Shown here piece by piece: positions 16,600 to 25,203 of a stretch of DNA of 40,219 bases. The stretch's first letter is position 1, and each line of letters starts with the position of its first letter. Location of the stretch: contig JAAFHC010000022.1 in the NCBI GenBank assembly GCA_010906935.1, positions 1 through 40,219 on the forward strand, given 5' to 3'. This stretch comes from Gelidibacter sp. (GTDB lineage: Bacteria > Bacteroidota > Bacteroidia > Flavobacteriales > Flavobacteriaceae). Below the pieces are notes generated by a model, which had not been told where the DNA came from, searched no databases, and was given only the letters and a program-made list of their open reading frames with translations. The position numbers and the translations under genes are program-made.

Positions 16600-17202
16600 A
16601 TGATTTTACCTATTATTGCTTATGGCGATCCTGTTTTGAGAAAAATGGGCGTTGATATTGACAAAGAGTATCCGAATTTAAATGAACTCAATTTAAATGA
16701 ACTCATTGAAAATATGAAAGAAACCATGATAAACGCCCGTGGTGTTGGATTGGCAGCACCGCAAATAGGTGAAGCCATCAGGCTTTTTATTGTAGATACC
16801 TCGCCTTTTGGGGAAGATGAAGATTTAAATGAAAAAGAGGCCGAATATTTAAGCAATTTTAAAAAGGTATTTATCAACGCCAAAATACTTAAAGAAGAAG
16901 GCGCGGAATGGGCTTTTAATGAAGGATGTCTAAGTATTCCAAGCATTACTGAAGATGTTTTCAGACAAGAGAAAATTACCATTGAATATTTCGATGAAAA
17001 TTTTGAAAAACATATTGAAGTTATTGACGGTATGGCAGCCCGAGTGATACAGCATGAATACGACCATATTGAAGGCGTTTTATTCATTGATAAAATTGCC
17101 TCTCTAACAAAACGACTGATTAAAAAGAAATTAGAAAATATTTCAAAAGGACTTGTGAGTACCGATTATAAAATGAAATTTCCTTTGCTGAAAAAAAAGT
17201 AG
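16600..17202 (+). CDS. def: Peptide deformylase
   Basis: 200 aa. All three metal-site motifs are present: GVGLAAPQIG (48-57), EGCLSIP with Cys110, and QHEYDHIEG with His152/Glu153/His156. It removes the N-formyl group from nascent proteins in the cytosol using Fe2+. The insertion SPFGEDEDLNEKEAEYLSNF after the first motif is acidic and typical of the Bacteroidota form. A 20-bp palindrome begins at the base after the stop. DUF5606, mazG and an SDR follow on the same strand. Confidence 0.97.
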   Translation: MILPIIAYGDPVLRKMGVDIDKEYPNLNELNLNELIENMKETMINARGVGLAAPQIGEAIRLFIVDTSPFGEDEDLNEKEAEYLSNFKKVFINAKILKEEGAEWAFNEGCLSIPSITEDVFRQEKITIEYFDENFEKHIEVIDGMAARVIQHEYDHIEGVLFIDKIASLTKRLIKKKLENISKGLVSTDYKMKFPLLKKK

Positions 17203-17222
17203 GGACAGGTCGCGACCTGTCC
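17203..17222. repeat. Perfect 20-bp palindrome abutting the def stop
   Basis: GGACAGGTCG followed by its exact reverse complement CGACCTGTCC, starting right after the def stop. A further partial copy (GACCTGTCCG) follows to about 17238. GC content is far above the surroundings. There is no T tract, so this looks like a mobile palindrome rather than a terminator. Confidence 0.7.
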
Positions 17223-17317
17223 GTGACCTGTCCGCGACATACCGAAATAAATTGGCATAAGCAATTTTTGCAAAAGCCTCGTAATGACAGATAAACAATT
17301 AAACAATTAAAAAACAA

Positions 17318-17737
17318 ATGGAATTAAAAGACATTGTAGCCATCAACGGAAAACCGGGATTGTATGAGATTAAAGCACAATCGAAAGGCGGAATCATCGT
17401 GGAATCATTAATTGACTCAAAAAGAATTCCCATCACCGCAACACACAATATCAGTGCTTTAAATGAAATTGCCATTTACACCTATGAAGAAGAAATTCCG
17501 CTTCGCATTGTTTTAAAATCGATTGGTGAAAAAGAAAACGGAAAAGAAGCATTAAGCCACAAAGAAAACGATAAAATACTGACTTCCTATTTCAGAGAAG
17601 TTTTACCAAATTTTGATGAAGAGCGCGTTTATACCTCAAACATCAAAAAAATAGTGCAATGGTATAATTTATTGGCTTCAAAAAATTTCGATTTCACTGC
17701 TATTAACGAAGTGGAAGAAGAAACTAAAGAAGCTTAG
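17318..17737 (+). CDS. DUF5606 family protein
   Basis: 139 aa, soluble, no signal peptide or membrane span. The N-terminal MELKDIVAINGKPGLYEI and the following SKGGIIVESLIDSKR match the DUF5606 profile as I know it from Bacteroidota, an all-beta head followed by a helical tail (about residues 70-139). Function unknown. The stop is 2 bp before mazG, so the two are co-transcribed and probably coupled; def-DUF5606-mazG is a recurrent order in Flavobacteriia. The upstream 115 bp holds the palindromes and a short AAACAATTAAACAATTAAA stretch. Confidence 0.85.
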   Translation: MELKDIVAINGKPGLYEIKAQSKGGIIVESLIDSKRIPITATHNISALNEIAIYTYEEEIPLRIVLKSIGEKENGKEALSHKENDKILTSYFREVLPNFDEERVYTSNIKKIVQWYNLLASKNFDFTAINEVEEETKEA

Positions 17738-17739
17738 TT

Positions 17740-18519
17740 ATGAACTCTCGGGAACAACAGTTGCAAGCATTTGGTCGATTATTGGACATTATGGATGAGT
17801 TGCGCTTAAAATGCCCTTGGGACAAAAAACAAACATTTGAATCGCTTCGGCATTTAACCATTGAGGAAACCTACGAATTGGGTGATGCCATTCTGGATAA
17901 TGATCTTCCCGAAATTAAAAAAGAATTGGGCGATTTAATGCTTCATCTGGTTTTTTATGCGAAGATTGGTTCTGAAACAGGTGATTTCGACATTGCCGAT
18001 GTTGCCAATTCAATTTCTGAAAAACTCATTTACCGTCACCCGCACATTTATGGTGATGTTGTTGTTAAAGACGAGGAAGAAGTCAAACAAAACTGGGAAA
18101 ATCTAAAGCTAAAAGAAGGAAAAACTTCTGTTTTGGAAGGCGTGCCAAAGGCCCTTCCTGCGATGGTAAAAGCCAGCAGAATTCAGGAAAAAGTCGCCGG
18201 AGTTGGATTTGACTGGGAAAAACCCGAACAAGTTTGGGAAAAAGTTCAGGAAGAAATGAATGAACTAAATGCCGAACTCCTCAAAGGAAATACCGACGCC
18301 ATTGAATCAGAATTTGGGGATGTCTTGTTCTCGCTGATTAATTACGCGCGTTTCATCAAAGTAAATCCGGAAAATGCGCTGGAACGCACCAATAAAAAAT
18401 TTATCAATCGCTTTCAGTTTTTAGAAAGTGAAGCCAAAAAAATCAATAAATCACTTCACGAGATGTCATTAGACGAAATGGACGTATTTTGGAATGAAGC
18501 AAAAAAATTTGAGAAATAA
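17740..18519 (+). CDS. mazG: Nucleoside triphosphate pyrophosphohydrolase MazG
   Basis: 259 aa with two tandem MazG domains. The first carries LRLKCPWDKKQTFESL, then EETYELGDAI and KKELGDLMLHLVFYA (EExxE...ExxD-type Mg2+ ligands). The second repeats the pattern as KVQEEMNELNAELL and ESEFGDVLFSLINYAR. It hydrolyses NTPs and dNTPs to monophosphates and pyrophosphate; in other bacteria this removes aberrant nucleotides and modulates the stringent response. It overlaps no neighbour but is 2 bp from DUF5606. Confidence 0.95.
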   Translation: MNSREQQLQAFGRLLDIMDELRLKCPWDKKQTFESLRHLTIEETYELGDAILDNDLPEIKKELGDLMLHLVFYAKIGSETGDFDIADVANSISEKLIYRHPHIYGDVVVKDEEEVKQNWENLKLKEGKTSVLEGVPKALPAMVKASRIQEKVAGVGFDWEKPEQVWEKVQEEMNELNAELLKGNTDAIESEFGDVLFSLINYARFIKVNPENALERTNKKFINRFQFLESEAKKINKSLHEMSLDEMDVFWNEAKKFEK

Positions 18520-18571
18520 TTATCTTCCTCTTTTCTAAAAATTTGCTACATTGGTATTTCAATATAGCAAC

Positions 18572-19303
18572 ATGGGAAAAATACTTATTATTACAGGCGG
18601 CAGCAAGGGTTTGGGACTTGCATTGGCAAAAGAATATCACAAAAATGGCTACAGAGTCATTTCAATTTCAAGAAGCAAGGCTGAAAAATTATATTTTGAA
18701 GAGCAATACCCATGCGATTTAAGCAAAAGCGAAACCATTGAAAGCACGCTCACTGAAATTTTTACGCATCTCGACAAAAATAACGCACAACAATTAACGC
18801 TTATCAACAATGCAGGCGATTTGGGAACCGTCAATACGATTGAAAATCTGACCCCTTCTGAAATTGCCTATACCATTCAGGTAAATTTGACTGCGCCTTT
18901 GATTTTAAGTTCCCAATTCATTAAATTGTCGAAGGACTGGAATTGCAAAAAGAAAATTTTCAATATTTCGTCAGGCGCCGCCGTAAATCCGTATGAAAGC
19001 TGGGTGATGTATTGTGCTTCAAAAGCCGGATTGGATATGATGACCAAAGTGGTTTCAAAAGAACAAAAAGAATTGGCAAATGGCGTTGACATTGTTTCCA
19101 TTTACCCTGGAATTGTTGATACCGATATGCAGGAAAAAGCTAGAAACACCCCAAAAGAACACTTTAAAGCCGTACAACGATTCATTGATTTTTATGAACA
19201 CGGCGATTTATTTTCACCAGAACAGGTTGCGAAAAAAATATATTATTTGGATGTTGAAGGTGAGTTAAAAAACGGACGCATTTTAGATGTCAGAAATGTA
19301 TGA
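18572..19303 (+). CDS. Short-chain dehydrogenase/reductase, sepiapterin-reductase-like
   Basis: 243 aa from ATG 18572 (the frame opens at a TTG at 18551, giving seven unlikely extra residues). TGGSKGLG is at 8-15, NNAG at 79-82, and the catalytic YCASKAG has Tyr147 and Lys151. The SISR after beta-2 suggests NADP(H). The length and the late SIYPGIVDTDMQ segment resemble sepiapterin reductase/benzil reductase-like SDRs. Substrate unknown. It lies 52 bp after mazG and converges with lon. Confidence 0.9.
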   Translation: MGKILIITGGSKGLGLALAKEYHKNGYRVISISRSKAEKLYFEEQYPCDLSKSETIESTLTEIFTHLDKNNAQQLTLINNAGDLGTVNTIENLTPSEIAYTIQVNLTAPLILSSQFIKLSKDWNCKKKIFNISSGAAVNPYESWVMYCASKAGLDMMTKVVSKEQKELANGVDIVSIYPGIVDTDMQEKARNTPKEHFKAVQRFIDFYEHGDLFSPEQVAKKIYYLDVEGELKNGRILDVRNV

Positions 19304-19338
19304 AAAAAGGCCTCCAAAAATTAATGGCAGCCTTTTTT
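19303..19338. terminator. Terminator between SDR and lon (convergent genes)
   Basis: A nine-base stem, AAAAAAGGC / GCCTTTTTT, encloses an 18-nt loop and ends in a T run on both strands. It starts at the last base of the SDR stop and lies 33 bp past the lon stop. The long loop makes it weaker than the 24581 terminator. Confidence 0.65.
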
Positions 19339-19371
19339 AAATGAACTGGTTCAATATCACAATTTACAAAT

Positions 19372-21855
19372 TTATACCGTTGTTTTAGGAACCACTGTTA
19401 CGGTTAAATTTTTTGCATTCTTCACTTTCTCGTTGGTCAATGCAATGTCAATCACTTCTTTCATCGTATTCACATAATGAAATTTCAAGCCTTTTAAGTA
19501 CGATTCCTTAATTTCATCAATATCCTTTTTATTTTCGGCACAAAGCACTATTTCTTTAATATTGGCACGTCTTGCTGCCAGTATTTTTTCTTTGATTCCG
19601 CCTACAGGCAACACTTTTCCACGTAAAGTAATTTCACCGGTCATCGCCAAATTGGCCTTCACCCTATGTTGCGTAAATACGGAAACAATAGAAGTTAACA
19701 AAGAAACCCCGGCACTTGGACCGTCTTTTGGTGTAGCGCCTTCCGGCACGTGAATATGAATTTTATATTCATCCAACAGTTTTGGATCAATATCAAAATC
19801 GCTTGCATTGGCTCTGATATATTCCATCGCAATTGTTGCAGATTCTTTCATCACGTCGCCCAACATTCCTGTAATGGTAAGCCCTTTTCCTTTGGAAATA
19901 ATGGATTCAATAAATAAAATATCGCCTCCAACACTTGTCCAAGCCAATCCGGTTACAACGCCCGCAATTTCATTAGTTTCATATTTACTGCGCTCCAAAT
20001 GGGAAGGTCCCAATACTTTTTCAACAATTTCTGTAGTAATTTTCACCACATATTCTTCTTCCATGGCAATTGATTTGGCCGCATATCGCACAATTTTGGC
20101 AATTTGCTTTTCCAATCCCCTAACGCCCGATTCACGGGTATAAGCTTCCACAATTTTCTCCAATTGTTTCTTGCCAATTTGCAAATGCACACTTGTCAAT
20201 CCATGTTCTTTTAATTGTTTCGGTAACAAATGGCGTTTTGCAATTTCCATTTTTTCTTCTGTTGTATAACCTGAAACATTGATAATTTCCATTCGGTCGC
20301 GCAAAGCCCAAGGAATGGTTGACAAACTATTTGCTGTGGCTATAAACAACACTTTGGAAAGATCGTAATCCAACTCCAAATAATTGTCGTAAAACGCAGT
20401 GTTTTGTTCTGGATCCAATACTTCTAACATCGCAGAAGACGGATCACCGTTATGACTTGACGAACCCATTTTGTCAATTTCATCCAGCACGAAAACAGGA
20501 TTTGAAGTGCCTGCCTTTTTCATATCTTTAATGATACGGCCTGGCATAGCGCCGATATACGTTTTTCTGTGACCTCTGATTTCTGCTTCATCTCGCAAAC
20601 CGCCCAATGACATGCGAACATATTTTCTTCCAAGCGCTTCAGCAACGGATTTTCCCAAGGAAGTTTTACCAACACCCGGAGGACCGTACAAACAAATGAT
20701 TGGAGATTTCATGTCGCCTCTCAATTTCAATACCGCCAAATGCTCAATAATGCGTTCTTTTACTTTTTCCAATCCGAAATGATCCCTGTCCAATATTCTT
20801 TGCGCCCGTTTTAAATCGAATTTGTCTACTGAAAATTCATTCCAAGGCAATTCCAACAACAGGTCCAAATAATTTCGCTGGATAGAATATTCTGCTGCCT
20901 GCGGATTCATACGTTGCAAACGCCCCAATTCTTTTTCAAAGGTGTCTTTTACTTCATCATTCCATTTCTTTGTTTTTGCAGTTTTGCGCAATTCCTCTAA
21001 TTCTTCATCGAATGAAACGCCACCCAATTCTTCCTGAATGGTTTTTAATTGCTGATTTAAATAATATTCACGTTGTTGCTGATCCATATCAGAACGTGTT
21101 TTAGACTGAATATCATTGCGCAAAGCCAATCTTTGCAATTCAATATCCATCTTTTTTAAAGTCAGTAATGCTCTTTCTTTCAAGTTATTGGATTGCAATA
21201 ATTCTTGCTTCTCCTCTACTTTCAAATTCATATTTGAAGAAACAAAATTGATTAAAAACGGATTGCTTTCAATATTTTTAATGGCAAATGTGGCTTCTGA
21301 AGGCAAGTTCGGATTCTCTTTAATAATGCGAATTGCCATTTCCTTGATAGAATCAATAATAGCCTCAAATTCTGGCTCTTTTTCTTCGGAACGATCTTCA
21401 ATGCGTTCTTTGGTAGTTGCCTGCATATAAGGTTTTTCCTGCACAAAGCTGTCAATTTCAAACCGCTTTTTACCCTGGATAATGACCGTTGTATTTCCAT
21501 CAGGCATTTTCAACATCCGTAAAATACGTGCAACAGTGCCCACTTTAAAAATATCGCTGGTTGATGGGTCTTCAATGCTTTCGTCTTTTTGTGCAACAAC
21601 GCCAATAATTTTGTTTCCTTTATAGGCATCTTCAATCAACTTAATCGATTTATCACGCCCGGCGGTAATTGGAATTACAACGCCAGGAAACAATACGGTA
21701 TTTCGCAAAGGCAATATGGGCAAAATTGACGGAATGTCCTCATTATTAATTTCTTCTTCATCTTCTGGAGTCATCAACGGTATCAAATCAGCATCCTCGT
21801 CTAACATATGTTGTAATGACAGATTGTCCAGTTTAAAAAATTTAGATTTACTCAT
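19372..21855 (-). CDS. lon: ATP-dependent protease La (Lon)
   Basis: 827 aa, full LonA. Domains in order: substrate-binding N domain (about 40-240, beginning [19 protein letters not shown]), a helical linker, the AAA+ module with Walker [12 protein letters not shown] near residue 390 and Walker [10 protein letters not shown], and the C-terminal Ser-Lys protease domain with [13 protein letters not shown] (Ser near 711) and the Lys in [10 protein letters not shown]. It degrades misfolded and regulatory proteins in the cytosol. An acidic N-terminal extension ([18 protein letters not shown]) is usual in Bacteroidota. It is monocistronic with a good promoter. Confidence 0.98.
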   Translation of the reverse strand: MSKSKFFKLDNLSLQHMLDEDADLIPLMTPEDEEEINNEDIPSILPILPLRNTVLFPGVVIPITAGRDKSIKLIEDAYKGNKIIGVVAQKDESIEDPSTSDIFKVGTVARILRMLKMPDGNTTVIIQGKKRFEIDSFVQEKPYMQATTKERIEDRSEEKEPEFEAIIDSIKEMAIRIIKENPNLPSEATFAIKNIESNPFLINFVSSNMNLKVEEKQELLQSNNLKERALLTLKKMDIELQRLALRNDIQSKTRSDMDQQQREYYLNQQLKTIQEELGGVSFDEELEELRKTAKTKKWNDEVKDTFEKELGRLQRMNPQAAEYSIQRNYLDLLLELPWNEFSVDKFDLKRAQRILDRDHFGLEKVKERIIEHLAVLKLRGDMKSPIICLYGPPGVGKTSLGKSVAEALGRKYVRMSLGGLRDEAEIRGHRKTYIGAMPGRIIKDMKKAGTSNPVFVLDEIDKMGSSSHNGDPSSAMLEVLDPEQNTAFYDNYLELDYDLSKVLFIATANSLSTIPWALRDRMEIINVSGYTTEEKMEIAKRHLLPKQLKEHGLTSVHLQIGKKQLEKIVEAYTRESGVRGLEKQIAKIVRYAAKSIAMEEEYVVKITTEIVEKVLGPSHLERSKYETNEIAGVVTGLAWTSVGGDILFIESIISKGKGLTITGMLGDVMKESATIAMEYIRANASDFDIDPKLLDEYKIHIHVPEGATPKDGPSAGVSLLTSIVSVFTQHRVKANLAMTGEITLRGKVLPVGGIKEKILAARRANIKEIVLCAENKKDIDEIKESYLKGLKFHYVNTMKEVIDIALTNEKVKNAKNLTVTVVPKTTV

Positions 21856-21913
21856 AGTATTTTATTGGGTCATTTTGTCATTAATAATTTCTTGACTTAA
21901 AAAATGATTTATG

Positions 21914-21942
21914 CAAAATTAATTTATTTTTTTGGTTATCAA
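21914..21942 (-). promoter_or_regulatory. lon promoter
   Basis: On the minus strand: TTG (21940-21942), an 18-bp spacer, TAATTTTG (21914-21921), fitting -33/-7 spacing. It leaves a leader of about 50 nt before the ATG at 21855. No heat-shock operator was recognised. Confidence 0.65.
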
Positions 21943-22220
21943 TAATTTATATAGATAACAATGATATTATCTCCTAATAATTGCCAATTGTTATGCCAAA
22001 AAACCTATTCAACCTGATTATTTTTTTAGTAATTTTAAATAAATTATAATTCAACCTATTTTTTGTAATTGTTTGATATTATTCTTTGGGGAAAATGGCA
22101 AAAGGTGAAAGTTCCAATGGTGGTATTGTGCCGCGACATAAATTAGTTGTGGTGACCTATTAAACTTTATTAACTGATACGTTAGCCTGATTTTTTTAAA
22201 ATCCCAATTCGTAATTCAAT

Positions 22221-22343
22221 TTGTGTTAGGGTTTGAAGCGAAAATCCTTTTTTGAGGCTTTTCCGCTGAAAAAAAGATTGAAGCGAAAGCCCGACCGCAT
22301 TTTTATGGGGGTTTGCCCGCCGAAAAATGCGGTAACACCCAAA
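22221..22343 (-). repeat. Dispersed intergenic repeat, copy B (inverted relative to copy A)
   Basis: Read on the minus strand it gives GGGTGTTACCGCA, GCGGTCGGGCTTTC, CAATCTTTTTTT, GCCTCAAAAAAGGATTTTC and CCCTAACAC, matching copy A at 4790-4890 block by block. This copy has an additional ~20 bp between the first two blocks. It occupies much of the 556-bp gap between lon and the sigma factor gene; the rest of that gap (21943-22220) shows no gene. Confidence 0.75.
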
Positions 22344-22363
22344 TTATTGCCTAATTTTAAATA

Positions 22364-22393
22364 AAAGTGTAACACTTTAAAAATAACATAGTC
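22364..22393 (+). promoter_or_regulatory. Candidate ECF-sigma-dependent promoter with overlapping palindrome
   Basis: TGTAAC (22368-22373), 17 bp, then GTC (22391-22393), the general shape of an ECF -35/-10 pair. The -35 lies inside a perfect inverted repeat AAAGTGT-A-ACACTTT (22364-22378). Position just before the sigma gene suggests autoregulation (inference). Confidence 0.45.
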
Positions 22394-22411
22394 TTTTAAT
22401 AGAAATCAGTT

Positions 22412-22960
22412 TTGAACGTGGCGAATCAAGATATTAACCAACTTATAGCAGGATGTAAAAAAGGCGATGCCAAAGCCCAATTTACGATATATAACCTATA
22501 CTTTAAGGCGATGTATAATACCGCTTTTAGAATTTTAAATGATTCTTTTGAAGCGGAAGATGTGATGCAAGAGTCGTTTTTATCGGCTTTTACAAAATTG
22601 GATTCCTTTAGTGAGCAGGTGACTTTTGGTGCTTGGCTAAAAAAAATAGTGATTAACAACAGCATCACCGCATTAAGAAATAAAAATAAATTTGAAACGG
22701 TTCCTCTTGAAAAAGTATCCATATCAGCGATTGAGGAAGATGGTTCTGATTACGGAGAACTGAATGTAAGTGAGATTTTAAATAAACTGTCAACGCTAAA
22801 AAGTAACTATAAAGTGGCCCTGACCTTAAATTTAATTGAAGGGTATGATTGTGAAGAGATTGCCCAAATTATGGACATTAGTTATGAAAATACACGGACA
22901 ACCATTTCAAGGGCGAAAAATAAATTAAGACAACTTTTATCTGAAAGTTATGCAAGATAA
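22412..22960 (+). CDS. ECF-type RNA polymerase sigma factor
   Basis: 182 aa. Region 2 spans about 15-85 (FRILNDSFEAEDVMQESFLSAF, then FGAWLKKIVINNSITALR). Region 4 is at the C-terminus (LNLIEGYDCEEIAQIMDISY, then TISRAKNKLRQLL), a helix-turn-helix for the -35 element. The start is TTG 22412; a GTG at 22418 is equally possible because both lie shortly after the candidate promoter. The 3' end overlaps the next gene by 11 bp, the normal layout for a sigma/anti-sigma pair. Confidence 0.92.
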   Translation: MNVANQDINQLIAGCKKGDAKAQFTIYNLYFKAMYNTAFRILNDSFEAEDVMQESFLSAFTKLDSFSEQVTFGAWLKKIVINNSITALRNKNKFETVPLEKVSISAIEEDGSDYGELNVSEILNKLSTLKSNYKVALTLNLIEGYDCEEIAQIMDISYENTRTTISRAKNKLRQLLSESYAR

Positions 22961-23486
22961 TGTAGAAAAAATATTTAAAGAATTGGAAAATCAGTTTGAT
23001 GTGGAAGAACCAAATATTGGACATTTCAACAGATTTGAAGCAAAATTGAACAAAGGCAGAAAGCCAAATATTCTTTTGAAACTGTGGCCTTTTATTGCCA
23101 TAGCGGCTTCCGTCATATTAATTTTTGGCATTTGGCTTGGCGCATCATTTTCAAATTCGGGTATGGAACTGGCGAAAGTCTCTTCAGAAATGGGAGAAAC
23201 CCAAAATTATTTTGTTGCGACCATTGAAAAGGAACTTGCCACCATTGAAAAAGAACGAAATCCTACTACTGAAAAAATAATTAACGACGGATTACAGCAA
23301 TTAAATAAACTGGAAAAACAATATGAGGCACTCACTTTTGAGCTCAAAGAAAGTACTGAAGATCAAAGAATTATATACGCTATGATTTCCAATTTTCAAC
23401 AGCGAATTGAAATCTTACAAAGTTTATTAATTCAAATAGAGGATGTTAAACAATTAAAAATACAAAATAATGAAAAATTCAGCTAA
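22950..23486 (+). CDS. Single-pass membrane protein, probable anti-sigma factor
   Basis: 178 aa. A cytosolic N-terminus (1-45), one membrane span (about 46-66, LWPFIAIAASVILIFGIWLG) and a periplasmic helical region rich in Glu, Lys and Gln (residues 75-170), likely a coiled coil. No zinc-binding His-Cys-Cys motif is present, so it is not the classic ZAS type. Identification as the anti-sigma rests on the overlap with the ECF gene and the one-span topology (inference). It overlaps the following gene by 17 bp, so all three are coupled. Confidence 0.75.
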   Translation: MQDNVEKIFKELENQFDVEEPNIGHFNRFEAKLNKGRKPNILLKLWPFIAIAASVILIFGIWLGASFSNSGMELAKVSSEMGETQNYFVATIEKELATIEKERNPTTEKIINDGLQQLNKLEKQYEALTFELKESTEDQRIIYAMISNFQQRIEILQSLLIQIEDVKQLKIQNNEKFS

Positions 23487-24546
23487 ACTTTTACTTCTTT
23501 TTTTACTGATTCCGTTGGCTATTTTTGCTACAGAAAAAAAGGGAAAATACACCAAAAATAAAACGATTGCCAAAGAGTTTAAAGTAAGCAAAGACGCCAC
23601 TTTAAACGTTTCAAACAAGTATGGAAATATTGATATTGTGACTTGGAACGAAAATAACATAGAAGTCATTGTAAAAATTACGACCAACGGCGATGATGAA
23701 GACAAAGTTAAAAACCGTTTGGAGGAAATTACTGTTGAATTCGATGCGAATTCCTCTTATGTTTCCGCAAAAACAATGATTGAAAAAAGTTCTTCATCCT
23801 GGAGTTGGTGGGGAAACAAAAATAATGTGACTATGGAAATCAATTACCAGATTAAAATGCCCGTTACCAATAATGTGAATTTAACCAATGATTACGGCGG
23901 AATTAATCTCAACAAACTGGAAGGAAAAGCAACCATTAATTGTGATTACGGCAAATTAAATATTGGTGAATTGTTAAATACTTCAAACAACATAAATATT
24001 GATTACACCAATAATTCCACTATTTCTTATATGAAAAACGGTGCTGTAAACGCCGATTATTCCACATTAAGAATTGAAAAAGCAGGAAATATTGAATTAA
24101 ATGCCGACTATTCTCACATAGCTTTTGGAACCATTAATCGCTTAAATTATAGTTGCGATTACGGCAGTTTAAAAATTCGCAACGCTGAAATTATGGTTGG
24201 GACAAGTGATTATATGAATTTAACCGTTGATAAATTGCTTGATTCCGGCACATTTAATTTGGATTATGGTTCCTTAAAAATTCAAGAATTAGGTGAACGT
24301 TTGAAAAAATTAAGCATTCAATCTTCCTACACGCACATAAAACTTGGTTTGCAACCAAATGCATCATTTGACATTACGGCCGCATTAAGTTATAGCGGAT
24401 TTAAACACGGAAATGGATTTACCTTCAACAAAGAAATTGAAAAATCTTCTTCAAAATATTACGAGGGTTATTATAATTCGGCAAATTCAGGCAACCAAAT
24501 TTCCATAAAATCGAGTTACGGAAGTATTTCTTTTAACAATAACTAA
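23470..24546 (+). CDS. Secreted beta-rich protein, DUF4097-like
   Basis: 358 aa with a signal peptide (MKNSAKLLLLFLLIPLAIFA, then cleavage near 20). The mature part is a repeating beta pattern: LNVSNKYGNIDIVTW, then LTNDYGGINL, INCDYGKLNIGEL, NADYSTLRIE, SCDYGSLKI, NLDYGSLKI and SSYGSISF. The recurring (D/S)YG(S/N/K) corners every 20-25 residues look like a parallel beta-helix turn, as in DUF4097/DUF2807 adhesin-like proteins. It is the last gene of the sigma operon and could be the envelope component the sigma system controls or senses (inference). A strong terminator follows. Confidence 0.8.
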   Translation: MKNSAKLLLLFLLIPLAIFATEKKGKYTKNKTIAKEFKVSKDATLNVSNKYGNIDIVTWNENNIEVIVKITTNGDDEDKVKNRLEEITVEFDANSSYVSAKTMIEKSSSSWSWWGNKNNVTMEINYQIKMPVTNNVNLTNDYGGINLNKLEGKATINCDYGKLNIGELLNTSNNINIDYTNNSTISYMKNGAVNADYSTLRIEKAGNIELNADYSHIAFGTINRLNYSCDYGSLKIRNAEIMVGTSDYMNLTVDKLLDSGTFNLDYGSLKIQELGERLKKLSIQSSYTHIKLGLQPNASFDITAALSYSGFKHGNGFTFNKEIEKSSSKYYEGYYNSANSGNQISIKSSYGSISFNNN

Positions 24547-24580
24547 AAACAAAAAAAAGTTAACCGTCTAAATAAGAAAT

Positions 24581-24608
24581 AAAAAACGTCGCAATTGCGA
24601 CGTTTTTT
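24581..24608. terminator. Bidirectional terminator between sigma operon and pentapeptide gene
   Basis: A perfect 28-bp palindrome, AAAAAACGTCGCAA followed by TTGCGACGTTTTTT. It ends in T6 on both strands and lies between convergent genes, 34 bp past one stop and 6 bp past the other. Confidence 0.92.
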
Positions 24609-24614
24609 AGTAAA

Positions 24615-25184
24615 TTATGCTATTTCTATCTGATATTTTCCCAACAAGCCAATCACGCCCTGCAAAGAGAATTTGGCTTTTTTTATGCGATTTATTTCCG
24701 GGTCAATGCTGTAATTAAATGAGGTTTTGAAATCGGCTTTTTCTAAAATTGTAGACTTAAAAATGGATCCGATTAAATCGCAATTGTTAAATATTGCATT
24801 GGTTAAATCGGTTTCTGTAAAATCAACTTCCTGAAGTTTGCATTTGTTGAACTTTGTGTTTTTGAGTTTCAATTTATAAAAGGAAATGATGTTTAAATGA
24901 CATTCTTCAAAGCGAAGCGCCAATAAAAAAGCGTTACAATGGTTAAAATGAAGTCCCAATAATTTGCAATTTTTGAAAACCACGGTTCTAAATGACGTGT
25001 TTTTAAAATCGGTATTGCTGAAATTACAATTTATAAATTCACAATCGACAAATGTAATCCCGGAAATATGAGCATTCAAAAACAGGCAATTTCTAAAAGA
25101 ACAACCATCATATTCTCCCTTAGCCAATTTTACTTTTGAATAATCTATTTTTTCAAAGACTTCATTTTCAATAAAACCGTCCAT
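24615..25184 (-). CDS. Pentapeptide repeat protein (McbG/Qnr-like)
   Basis: 189 aa. Residues ~20-160 follow the five-residue rule with F or L at the centre position: CSFRNCLFLNAHISGITF, CEFINCNFSNTDFKNTSF, then TKFNKCKLQEVDFTETDL and FNNCDLIGSIF. This predicts a right-handed quadrilateral beta-helix. The C-terminal RIKKAKFSLQGVIGLLGKY is the usual dimer helix. Members of this shape mimic DNA and can protect gyrase from quinolones or microcins, but many have no known role and no resistance is shown here. It follows lgt by 19 bp and is probably co-transcribed with it. Confidence 0.9.
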   Translation of the reverse strand: MDGFIENEVFEKIDYSKVKLAKGEYDGCSFRNCLFLNAHISGITFVDCEFINCNFSNTDFKNTSFRTVVFKNCKLLGLHFNHCNAFLLALRFEECHLNIISFYKLKLKNTKFNKCKLQEVDFTETDLTNAIFNNCDLIGSIFKSTILEKADFKTSFNYSIDPEINRIKKAKFSLQGVIGLLGKYQIEIA

Positions 25185-25203
25185 AATTTAGCAATCTTCA
25201 AGC

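Noticed and set aside
22095-22163. 22-codon frame (MAKGESSNGGIVPRHKLVVV...) upstream of the sigma gene
   Set aside because: Too short to support without homologues; no promoter box close by. It might be a gene relic but I cannot name one.
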